Part shown: in pieces, positions 7,902 to 15,239 of the stretch
Layout: the number at the start of each line of letters is the position of its first letter
How positions within the stretch are numbered: the first letter of the stretch is position 1
Assembly: GCA_030692145.1 (NCBI GenBank)
Contig: JAUYCU010000051.1
Location: 1 to 16,831 of the forward strand
DNA length: 16,831 bases
Reading direction: 5' to 3'
Source: a bacterium
GTDB taxonomy: Bacteria; Patescibacteriota; Minisyncoccia; RBG-13-40-8-A
The notes under the pieces: model-generated
What the model was told of the DNA's origin: nothing
Seen by the model: the letters and a program-made list of their open reading frames with translations, nothing else
Databases searched by the model: none
Translations under genes and position numbers: made by a program

Positions 7902-8023
7902 TCTCTAATCTCGAAACCCTAATCTCTAAACAATCTCAAATATCAAAAAACCAAAACGCTTTTGAATTTTGAGATTTGGGTTTTGGGTTTATTTAGAGAT
8001 TAGAAATTAGAATTTAGAGATTT
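7898..8023. repeat. ~125-bp imperfect palindrome made of short repeated words
   Basis: The gap between uvrD and ksgA is almost wholly repeat. CTAATCTC occurs at 7898-7905, 7905-7912 and 7919-7926; its inverse GAGATTAG is at 7996-8003, with a partial copy, GAGATT, at 8017-8022. The core is a hairpin: arms 7932-7948 and 7960-7976 match at 15 of 17 positions, with an 11-nt loop. The uvrD stop codon itself lies inside the first copy. There is no open frame, so it is not a transposase-bearing element. It could be a non-autonomous palindromic element or a transcription-end structure. Confidence 0.8.
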
Positions 8024-8040
8024 AAAAAATAATAATTGCC

Positions 8041-8883
8041 TTGGAACAATCAATTAAACAACTGCTCAATAAATATAATATCAAGCCCTCCAAACGGCTT
8101 GGGCAGAATTTTTTGATTGATGAATCGGTTTTGGAAAAGATTATTATTGCCGCGGAACTTTCGGAAAAAGATACGATTTTGGAAATCGGCCCGGGTTTGG
8201 GAATTCTAACTTTAGAATTGGCAAAAAAAGTAAAGCAGGTTATTGCCGTGGAAAAAGACAAAAAAATGTGTGAAATATTGCAAGAATTGCTTGATGTTGG
8301 AAATGTTAAAAATGTTAAAATTATCAACAATGATATCTTAAAAGTTCGAAGTTCGGAGTTTGGGGTTCAAGATTATAAGGTTGTGGCAAACCTGCCTTAT
8401 TATATCGCTTCTCCCGTAATCAGGATGTTTTTGGAAACGGAAAATAAACCCGAATCGATGATTTTGATGGTACAAAAAGAAGTGGCGCAAAGAATCTGCG
8501 CCAGACCACCTCAAATGTCGATTCTTGCTGTTGCGGTTCAATTCTATGCCCAACCGAAAATTGTTTCCGAGGTTTCCAAAACAAGTTTTTTTCCGCAACC
8601 AAAAGTTGATTCGGCGATTATCAGAATAACGCCACGAATTAACACGAATAAAATTACGAATAATCGCAAATTCGATACGAAAAGGTTTTTTGGCATGGTT
8701 AAAAATGGATTTGCACATAAAAGAAAATTATTGATTAGTAATTTGAAAAATGGGTTCGAGGTTCGAAGTTTTAAGTTCGAAGATTTATTTGAAGAAATCG
8801 GAGTCGATATAAAATCAAGGGCGGAAAATTTAAGCGTTGAGAATTGGATAAAGCTTTATGGAAAAATTGAAAACATTTTATAG
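8041..8883 (+). CDS. rsmA: 16S rRNA (adenine1518-N6/adenine1519-N6)-dimethyltransferase
   Basis: RsmA (KsgA) uses SAM to dimethylate two adjacent adenines in the 3'-terminal hairpin of 16S rRNA during 30S maturation. The 280-residue length is normal. GQNFL is at 21-25, SAM motif I EIGPGLG at 48-54, the acidic ribose-binding E71 in VEKD, and catalytic motif IV NLPYY at 117-121; FFPQPKVDSAII at 183-194 opens the C-terminal part. The start is TTG at 8041: an in-frame TAA lies six codons upstream and the distance to GQNFL fits the family. Three stretches are built from repeat words rather than conserved sequence: about residues 101-111, 198-209 and 238-247, each in a place where the family varies. 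The core is intact, so the enzyme is probably active. It overlaps lnt by 26 bp, which suggests translational coupling. The upstream gap is the palindromic repeat. Confidence 0.94.
   Translation: MEQSIKQLLNKYNIKPSKRLGQNFLIDESVLEKIIIAAELSEKDTILEIGPGLGILTLELAKKVKQVIAVEKDKKMCEILQELLDVGNVKNVKIINNDILKVRSSEFGVQDYKVVANLPYYIASPVIRMFLETENKPESMILMVQKEVAQRICARPPQMSILAVAVQFYAQPKIVSEVSKTSFFPQPKVDSAIIRITPRINTNKITNNRKFDTKRFFGMVKNGFAHKRKLLISNLKNGFEVRSFKFEDLFEEIGVDIKSRAENLSVENWIKLYGKIENIL
8344..8371 (+). repeat. GTTCGAAGTT-type repeat within rsmA, copy 1
   Basis: GTTCGAAGTT (8344-8353) followed by GGAGTTTGGGGTTC is in frame and encodes roughly VRSSEFGVQ in a variable loop just before motif IV. The same ten bases recur at 8761-8770. 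It is not conserved KsgA sequence. Confidence 0.55.
8627..8665 (+). repeat. ACGAATAA-type repeat within rsmA
   Basis: A string of CACGAAT, CACGAATAA and ACGAATAATC words encodes PRINTNKITNN, an asparagine-rich segment at about residues 198-208. ACGAATAATC at 8656-8665 is identical to 4693-4702 in the intergenic repeat after comM. The frame stays open across it. Confidence 0.55.
8752..8783 (+). repeat. GTTCGA-type repeat within rsmA, copy 2
   Basis: This stretch contains GGTTCGAG, GTTCGAAGTT (8761-8770) and AAGTTCGAAG in near tandem, encoding GFEVRSFKFED. It shares the exact ten-base word with the copy at 8344 and lies in the C-terminal helical domain of KsgA. Confidence 0.55.
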
Positions 8884-10507
8884 AAAAAATTCGGCATTTT
8901 TACTGCCCATAATCAGCGGGGTTTTACTATTTCTCGCTTATCCCCCGCAAGATTTATGGTTTTTGGTTTTTATAGGCTTGGTCCCGTTGTTCTATTTTCT
9001 CTTTTCGGAAAAAACGTCTTTCAAAAATGCGTTTTGGGGCGGAGGAATTACGGGATTTATTTTTATGGGTGGGTTATTTGTCTGGCTTTTTTACACCGCG
9101 CCATTCGAATGGCTGGGAGTAAAAACACAAAAAGATTTCGTTTCTATTTTGCTTTTGGTAATTTTTTCCTGGGCTTTCACAATCTTCTGTTTGGGATTAT
9201 TTTTTGCTTTATTTTCGTGGCTACTGAAAAAAATAATTAAAACACATTCCGGTTTTATTTCCTTTCTGGTTATAACCCCCTTTCTTTGGATAATTTTTGA
9301 ATATTTGAGAGCATGGGGATTTGAATTTATTTGGCTGGGCAAAGAAACATTTTTCGGGCCGCACTGGACTTTCGGAAACCTGGCTTATGCTTTACACAAA
9401 ATTCCGCTATTGATTCAAAGCGCGGATATTTGGGGAATTTATGGAATCGGTTTTCTGGTTGTTTTGATAAATTCGGTTTTATTTTTATTTATAAAATCGT
9501 TCGTCGACAAAAAAAGATTATCAACCAAACAAATAATTGTCTCTTGCTTGATTTTTTTTATTGTTTTTTCTTTTTTTATTGTTTACGGAGAATCGAAAAT
9601 GAAAACAGAAACAGGAAAGGAACAACGCCGAATTGCTTTAATGCAAACCAATTTTCTTTCTGACCCCAGTTTCAACCCCTACCACAAAAAAGAAGTGCTG
9701 AAAATTGTCTTGGACATGTTCCAAAAACCGGAATCGATTCAAGAAAATCCTGATTTCATAATTATGCCGGAGGGCTTGGGAATTGTTTCTGCTACCGGTA
9801 GCACAAAAATTACTAAATACTTATTAGAGGATTTTTGGAAAAAAGGACAAATATATTTGGAAAATAGGAAAGTGGTTGAGGAGAATAAAAAAAACAAATC
9901 ACGATTGTTTTATTACGACTTGGAACAAGAAAATCCGCTCGGATACTACGAAAAAAGATTACTTGTGGCGAATGGCGACTTTCTTCCATATATCACTAAA
10001 TTTATCTTGATAGCCTTTTCTTATAAGAGTGATTTCGAAAAAAGATTATACCAAAAAGGAGAAATATCCACGCCAACCACGACTCCGAAAGGAATTGTTG
10101 GCGGAACAATCTGCTCAAGCATTCTTTCTCCAGACATTAATCGCGAAATGACCAAAAACGGCGCGGAATTTCTGGTGGTTGTTTCCAGCGATTCTCCTTT
10201 CCACGGTTCAAAATCTCTTTTGACGCAAAACCTAGCCATGTCCAGATTACGCGCAATCGAAAACCGCAGATATTTTGCCCAAGCCACGAATATGGGTTAT
10301 TCTTTTTTACTCGACTCAAAAGGAAAAACTGCCAGCAAATCACAAAAATTCGGAAACGAAATCTTGTTTGCGAATATCGAATTGTCGAACAGAAAAACAT
10401 TATACACAAAATTCGGTGATTGGTTTGTTTTGCTGGCCTTTATTATTTTGACGATTAAATTAGGTTATCCACAGGCCTTGATGTTTTTATTTAAAAGTAA
10501 AAAGTAG
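8858..10507 (+). CDS. lnt: Apolipoprotein N-acyltransferase (Lnt) homologue, divergent active site
   Basis: Lnt transfers an acyl chain from phospholipid to the N-terminal cysteine of lipoproteins in the cytoplasmic membrane. The 549 residues show about seven N-terminal membrane helices (residues 11-243), an extracytoplasmic nitrilase-type domain (about 256-510) and a final helix at about 521-537, which is the family architecture. The catalytic triad can be placed: E305 in IIMPEG, K366 in YYEKRLL and C419 in GTICSS. Residues near 463-480, with RAIENRRYFAQATNMG, also fit. Against E. coli Lnt, the Tyr-Glu after the cysteine is replaced by Ser-Ser (420-421) and the essential Glu of the FGEYVP loop is Asp (D374). 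The enzyme is therefore either a variant Lnt or an altered acyltransferase or amidase. It starts inside rsmA, probably coupled to it, and is followed by an AT-rich promoter region. The family call is firm; the exact reaction is not. Confidence 0.85.
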   Translation: MEKLKTFYRKNSAFLLPIISGVLLFLAYPPQDLWFLVFIGLVPLFYFLFSEKTSFKNAFWGGGITGFIFMGGLFVWLFYTAPFEWLGVKTQKDFVSILLLVIFSWAFTIFCLGLFFALFSWLLKKIIKTHSGFISFLVITPFLWIIFEYLRAWGFEFIWLGKETFFGPHWTFGNLAYALHKIPLLIQSADIWGIYGIGFLVVLINSVLFLFIKSFVDKKRLSTKQIIVSCLIFFIVFSFFIVYGESKMKTETGKEQRRIALMQTNFLSDPSFNPYHKKEVLKIVLDMFQKPESIQENPDFIIMPEGLGIVSATGSTKITKYLLEDFWKKGQIYLENRKVVEENKKNKSRLFYYDLEQENPLGYYEKRLLVANGDFLPYITKFILIAFSYKSDFEKRLYQKGEISTPTTTPKGIVGGTICSSILSPDINREMTKNGAEFLVVVSSDSPFHGSKSLLTQNLAMSRLRAIENRRYFAQATNMGYSFLLDSKGKTASKSQKFGNEILFANIELSNRKTLYTKFGDWFVLLAFIILTIKLGYPQALMFLFKSKK

Positions 10508-10524
10508 TATAATAAAGATATAAT
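10508..10524 (+). promoter_or_regulatory. Two TATAAT hexamers before the envelope gene block
   Basis: TATAAT occurs at 10508-10513, directly after the lnt stop, and again at 10519-10524. Both match the -10 consensus exactly, but no good -35 sits at 16-18 bp before either. They probably start transcription of the three-gene block, with a leader of under 20 nt before the ATG at 10539. Confidence 0.5.
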
Positions 10525-10538
10525 TGAATAAAAAATTA

Positions 10539-11570
10539 ATGAGAATAAAATTCAAAAAACCATTCTCTGTAGCTGGTTTAATTACAGCTAGTGTTTTAGC
10601 TGTATTGCTGATTCTTTTTGTCGGCGCCTACTCGAAAAGAGAGGCGTTTTCCAGTATTAATTTCTTCAAAGGCAAAGAAGCAATTATCGAATCACAAAAT
10701 AAAGACACGGACAAAGACGGAATCAGGGACTGGGAAGAAGAGTTGATAAAAACCGACCCGACAAACTCGGACACTGACGGAGACGGATTTCTTGATGGCG
10801 AAGAAATGAATTCAAATCACAACCCCCTGGTAAAATCTCCCGGAGATACGCAAGTTTTTTATCCGTTGCCCTTGGGTGAAAAATACAATATTACCAATAA
10901 ATTGCTTAGCGACGAAAACATTAAAGCGCTAATGGAATCCTATATGTCTCAAAAGGAAGAATACATCAGCGACCACCCGCAAATCGAAACACAGAATGAT
11001 TTTATCACATCGGTTGATTCATCGACTGTGCGTAAAATGTGGGAAAGATCCCTTGGAGATATGTTGCTTGTTGTCGGAGATAAGGCAGTCGAAGAAATTG
11101 AAAAAATGCCGGAAGTTTTCAATATCAATATTAGCGATAACGACATAAAAATCTCCGAAGATAACAACGATACGATAATTAACAATTACTTAAATCAGGT
11201 TTCTTCGATATTGAATGCGGATAATTTCCTCCTACAAGAAGGGGCTGCCAATGCAATGAATATTGCCATGACGGAAAACGATTTTTCCAAACTGGATACA
11301 TTAATTAGAGAAAACGACGCAAAAATAGAAGAAGCAAAAAATATTATCGTGCCTTCATCCTGGATAGAAATACATAAAGAAGGATTAGAAATGATTATTC
11401 TTATAAGAAATATTTACTTTTCCTTTAGAGACGTTTTAAACGACCCATTTAAGGCATTCGTTGCCCTGCAAAAACTGGAAAACCTAGACGAATACTGGGA
11501 AAATTTAATGAATGACGCCATTGACTTAGCGGAAAGCCAAGGCACAACCATACCCATACTCATACAATAA
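10539..11570 (+). CDS. Membrane-anchored protein with thrombospondin-3-like calcium repeats
   Basis: This 343-residue protein of unknown function has a basic N-terminus, one hydrophobic helix at about residues 10-29 (anchor or uncleaved signal), then two acidic DxDxDGxxD-type loops at about 56-92, DTDKDGIRDWEE and DTDGDGFLDGEE. These are typical calcium-binding type-3 thrombospondin or EF-hand-like repeats of surface proteins. The remaining ~240 residues are mostly helical and acidic, with no motif I recognise. The protein should sit outside the membrane. The ATG at 10539 is preferred; a TTG at 10524 would add five residues but overlaps the second TATAAT. Only 2 nt separate its stop from the next ATG, so the two are one operon. 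The pairing with a giant cysteine-rich protein suggests a subunit or scaffold of the same surface assembly; that is inference. Confidence 0.85.
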   Translation: MRIKFKKPFSVAGLITASVLAVLLILFVGAYSKREAFSSINFFKGKEAIIESQNKDTDKDGIRDWEEELIKTDPTNSDTDGDGFLDGEEMNSNHNPLVKSPGDTQVFYPLPLGEKYNITNKLLSDENIKALMESYMSQKEEYISDHPQIETQNDFITSVDSSTVRKMWERSLGDMLLVVGDKAVEEIEKMPEVFNINISDNDIKISEDNNDTIINNYLNQVSSILNADNFLLQEGAANAMNIAMTENDFSKLDTLIRENDAKIEEAKNIIVPSSWIEIHKEGLEMIILIRNIYFSFRDVLNDPFKAFVALQKLENLDEYWENLMNDAIDLAESQGTTIPILIQ

Positions 11571-11572
11571 TA

Positions 11573-14500
11573 ATGAAAAAGATATCAGAAAAAATCATCG
11601 CCTCAGTTTTTGTTTCGAGCCTAATCTTTAGTCTTTGTTTAAATATCTTTATTTTTAGGCCCAAGGTGGCGAAAGCTACAGATGCAGGCGGCGCAATAAT
11701 GAATTTTATAAAAGAAATAGGCCTTGATTCGATAGCATCAAGCATCGGAGACATGATGATGACAAAATTGGAGCAGAATATTTATGATTGGGGCATGGGT
11801 AAAAAAAGCAAAATCAATCTGCCCTTCAACATCCTCGACATGAGGGATTATTTTAACGAAGCGTTAAACATGGCCACTGGGAAGTTTATAGAACAAACAC
11901 GCTTAGCCGAACTTTGTACGCCAATCCAAAAATCTTTTGGCGAAAGATTTTCAATGACGATGTCGATTCAACAGCCCGACAGACCCGAATACAAAACCTT
12001 TGCCGGATGCTCGCTGAATACAATCGTCGGCAATGTAGAAGCATTTGTCAAGGACCCGAAAATTACGCTTTGGGGCTGGGACGCTTGGAAAGCATTAAAA
12101 ACTCCCAATAACAACATTTTCGGCTCATTTTTTATGGCTCAAGATGCTAAAGTAGAAATGCTGAGCAACGCAAAAGAAGATGCCACAATAAAGGCAGGTA
12201 TAAATCTGGGGTATAAAGACGAAACAGCTACCGCGGAAACAAACAAAGAAGTGGGTGGAAACACATGCGCTGAAAAATATCCGGCAAATTCAGTTACTGA
12301 TACTAGGGCCCAATGCCAACAAGGGCAACAAATCTGTACGCAAGAGTATAGTGAATGCATATTTTCTGGTGATATGAGTTCTTGCGAAAGACAGCGAATG
12401 CTTTGCAACGCCGGTCTTCTTGCTTGCGCACCTGGCGTGACTCAAGAGCAAATTGATGCCCAGCGAGAAGAATGTCTTGACGACGTCGAAAGCGAGCCCG
12501 AGATTCCAACCCAAATAAAAGTCAAGAACATAGGATCAGCCATTGCGGAAAAAATGAAAGAAGCTCTAAAACTAAAATCGGATAAGCTCGGGGTTATGGA
12601 TGAAATTACTGAGCTTGTGGGAGTGTTTTTCCAGGCGCTGATAAATAAAGCACAGACTGTCGGCCTTCAAGCGCTTTCTGCTGCCACGCAGCAAGCGACC
12701 TCAGCACAAAGAGCCAAGTTACAAAATAAAGACACTTATAGCTATTTGAGGGCCTTCACCAAAACAAATACCACAACCAAGAAAAAAGATGCGCGCTCAG
12801 CTATTGTTGCCGGCATGGATAAGGCCATAAAATCACTCTCCCGCTCAATCATTAATTGCGGGGAAAAAGAAGTAATGCACCTTGAGGAATTCGCCAAAAA
12901 CCTGAATGGTGTTTTGGAATCAAATGTCGAAGCTCTTTATGTCGGGATTCAAGGAGTTAATGTTAAGTCCGATGCCACAGTTCTTGATCCGCCCTACGCA
13001 CCGTATTCCGTATACGGATACAGTTGGGGAGAGGTGTTTCCTTCCAAGGTTCCGGACAAATGCCGAGAAATTCTTAACCAAATGCACTTAGCAACCAATA
13101 CCAATTGTACCGACATCATCAGCGGACTGGAACCAATATATGGACAACAGATTGGTTCAACAAGTCCCGCGCCACAATGTAATGATGATGCAGACAATGA
13201 TGGAGACGGATTAATCGATTTTCCCCAAGATCCCGGGTGCTCTTCAATTACAGATAACAGTGAGGTTGATAGCGGTGGCGGTGGCGGTGGAGAAACAGAA
13301 CCTCACGAAAGGACTCCGCAAATGCTGGATATAATTCCCGGATTTGGCGAAAACACTTGTTTGCCGTGCATGTATGACCATGATGTGTTAAATTGTCCCC
13401 AAGGACCAACTCCACCACAACCATACCCTGGAACAAGTTTTCTCGGTATTGGTGCGCCAAGCACTGTCTGGACAACAACCATCCTTCAACAAAAACAAGG
13501 GCACTATGATAATTGCCACGAGTGGTATGACACTGCTTTGGATAGATGCGACGAATGCACGAAGGCCTACAATAACAAATGCTCACGGCTAAAAACCCAA
13601 GACCTAAAAGACAGATGCATTGCGAAATTTTGCAACAATTATGCGGCTATTTCGCCATACGTTATCGATCCTCCGACAGATGCCTTGGACTTTTACAACA
13701 AATGCGAGATTGAAGAACAAAAAAGCGCTTGCTTCACCTGTCTTACGGAATATTTTATCCCTGCGACCTATTGCGAACAGACAAAAGATTACGCTGCAAG
13801 AATGCTGATAAAATACCCTGCGATGGTCAAACTTAAAAGAACCGGGGACAATAAAGGACAGTTCCTGGGCTTATTTGATCAAACAATCTCCGATATGGGC
13901 GGGGAATGCAACGATAATTACGACAAGAAGAATATCAGTTTGGCGTTAATCTGTAGAATTCTGCCCGAATTTTCTTATAATGGGGTAAAAAGATGCAAAA
14001 CGGATTGTTTTAAGGGGAATCCGATAATGACTCAAGCACAACTGCTCAATATTACCGATTTTCGTCCTGATGAAAACGATTGCGGAAATGTTAAATTGGA
14101 TGTCGGCGGGAAGGAACCCTTCTTTGCAATTGATGACGGAATATTAGAATCGCGAGGAATATGTTGTGCTGATTTTTGGCAGAAAAGCCGCAAACAGTAT
14201 GCAACTTGCGTTGGCGCGGGCCCAACTACAGGAGAACCGGATAGCCCAACGCCCATAATCAATAATCTCTCGTGTACTTTGTCCGCTAACCCGGTTTCCG
14301 GCTTAGCGCCTTTAAATAACGTAGATTTAACCGTTAGTGCTTCAGGAATTGGCGGAGGAACAGTAACTTACGAATTTGACTGCAATAATGACGGGACTAT
14401 CGAAAGAACGCAAAATATCGCAACCGTTAGTGATTTGTGCAACTATCCCCTAAACAATACAACTTATACTGCTTCGGCCACAGTAACCAACGCAGACGGA

Positions 14501-15211
14501 AATTCAGCTACTTGCACAACCAATGTCCAAACAACCGACTGCGAAATTACGAGCACGCTTAATCCCGCCAACGGCATTGTTCCTGTGGCAACAAACATCA
14601 CCGGCAGGTTAAATACCACTGACACCGGACCATTTACTTTTCGATTTTATTGCGGCGTTCCATTAGATGGTGGTCCCATTGACTCATGGACCGGAGAAAC
14701 AATCGAATATGTTTCTAATGCTAACCCATTTACATTAACCGATGCCTGTAGTTTCAATTCTCCCGGAAGAAAAGGTATCGGCGTTTCCATCACAAACAAC
14801 GCATCGGGCTCTACTTCCTCTTGTTATCAAGTAATTAATGTTTCCGATGCTCCAGAAATTGCCTGTGCTGCTGAAAATATTTCTTCAATGGTTACCACTA
14901 ATAGTCCGGTCGACATTGTGACTACCGCAATGCCTAATTCTGCATATACAAGCCTCATCCATAATGTTGTTGGCACCGTGTTCAGCTATGACTGCGATAA
15001 TAATGGAACATTCAATAATCGTACGGATATTGTTCCAAGTACCGCCTCAATCACTGTGCACGAAGCCACGCTTTATTGTTCGTATCCTACATCAGGAACA
15101 TATACTATTGCGGTCAGAGTAGGAAATACCAATCCTGCCAATGGATTTTCCGCTTTTAATACCTGCGAAACAACTGTTGACGTCGAAAGCAGCGGAGCTT
15201 ATGTACCGTAA
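11573..15211 (+). CDS. Giant secreted cysteine-rich protein with PKD-like repeats
   Basis: This 1212-residue extracytoplasmic protein is of unknown function. A signal peptide spans about 1-36, with likely cleavage near AKA-TD. Helical domains (about 40-225 and 320-460) surround an eight-cysteine cluster (about 226-305). At 536-556 lies a C...DNDGDGLIDFP...C motif common in secreted proteins, and then a six-glycine linker (568-573). Residues 590-890 are packed with CxxC and related pairs such as CLPC, CDEC, CFTC, CKTDC and a CC. The C-terminus (about 897-1205) holds three PKD/Ig-like repeats, each with four cysteines, two of them carrying a YxFDCNNDG- or SYDCDNNG-like turn. I count 49 cysteines, 48 after the signal, implying heavy disulfide bonding outside the cell. 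The gene follows the calcium-repeat gene by 2 nt and precedes the TrbL-like gene by 28 nt. It may be an adhesive or structural part of a secretion machine. No catalytic motif was found. Confidence 0.88.
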   Translation: MKKISEKIIASVFVSSLIFSLCLNIFIFRPKVAKATDAGGAIMNFIKEIGLDSIASSIGDMMMTKLEQNIYDWGMGKKSKINLPFNILDMRDYFNEALNMATGKFIEQTRLAELCTPIQKSFGERFSMTMSIQQPDRPEYKTFAGCSLNTIVGNVEAFVKDPKITLWGWDAWKALKTPNNNIFGSFFMAQDAKVEMLSNAKEDATIKAGINLGYKDETATAETNKEVGGNTCAEKYPANSVTDTRAQCQQGQQICTQEYSECIFSGDMSSCERQRMLCNAGLLACAPGVTQEQIDAQREECLDDVESEPEIPTQIKVKNIGSAIAEKMKEALKLKSDKLGVMDEITELVGVFFQALINKAQTVGLQALSAATQQATSAQRAKLQNKDTYSYLRAFTKTNTTTKKKDARSAIVAGMDKAIKSLSRSIINCGEKEVMHLEEFAKNLNGVLESNVEALYVGIQGVNVKSDATVLDPPYAPYSVYGYSWGEVFPSKVPDKCREILNQMHLATNTNCTDIISGLEPIYGQQIGSTSPAPQCNDDADNDGDGLIDFPQDPGCSSITDNSEVDSGGGGGGETEPHERTPQMLDIIPGFGENTCLPCMYDHDVLNCPQGPTPPQPYPGTSFLGIGAPSTVWTTTILQQKQGHYDNCHEWYDTALDRCDECTKAYNNKCSRLKTQDLKDRCIAKFCNNYAAISPYVIDPPTDALDFYNKCEIEEQKSACFTCLTEYFIPATYCEQTKDYAARMLIKYPAMVKLKRTGDNKGQFLGLFDQTISDMGGECNDNYDKKNISLALICRILPEFSYNGVKRCKTDCFKGNPIMTQAQLLNITDFRPDENDCGNVKLDVGGKEPFFAIDDGILESRGICCADFWQKSRKQYATCVGAGPTTGEPDSPTPIINNLSCTLSANPVSGLAPLNNVDLTVSASGIGGGTVTYEFDCNNDGTIERTQNIATVSDLCNYPLNNTTYTASATVTNADGNSATCTTNVQTTDCEITSTLNPANGIVPVATNITGRLNTTDTGPFTFRFYCGVPLDGGPIDSWTGETIEYVSNANPFTLTDACSFNSPGRKGIGVSITNNASGSTSSCYQVINVSDAPEIACAAENISSMVTTNSPVDIVTTAMPNSAYTSLIHNVVGTVFSYDCDNNGTFNNRTDIVPSTASITVHEATLYCSYPTSGTYTIAVRVGNTNPANGFSAFNTCETTVDVESSGAYVP

Positions 15212-15239
15212 ACCAATCAAAGTATTTATAAATTAGAAA

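Noticed and set aside
7932..7976. Simple rho-independent terminator for uvrD
   Set aside because: The hairpin stem is almost entirely A/T and no run of T follows it directly, so it is better described as part of the repeat element, although it might still slow polymerase.
7898..8023. CRISPR-like array because of repeated CTAATCTC words
   Set aside because: The words are 8 bp, irregularly spaced, partly overlapping and inverted across a palindrome; there are no spacers of constant length and no cas genes.
10465..10473. Perfect DnaA box TTATCCACA
   Set aside because: It lies inside the lnt coding sequence as a single site with no companions nearby; one exact 9-mer in a window of this size is within chance in AT-rich DNA.
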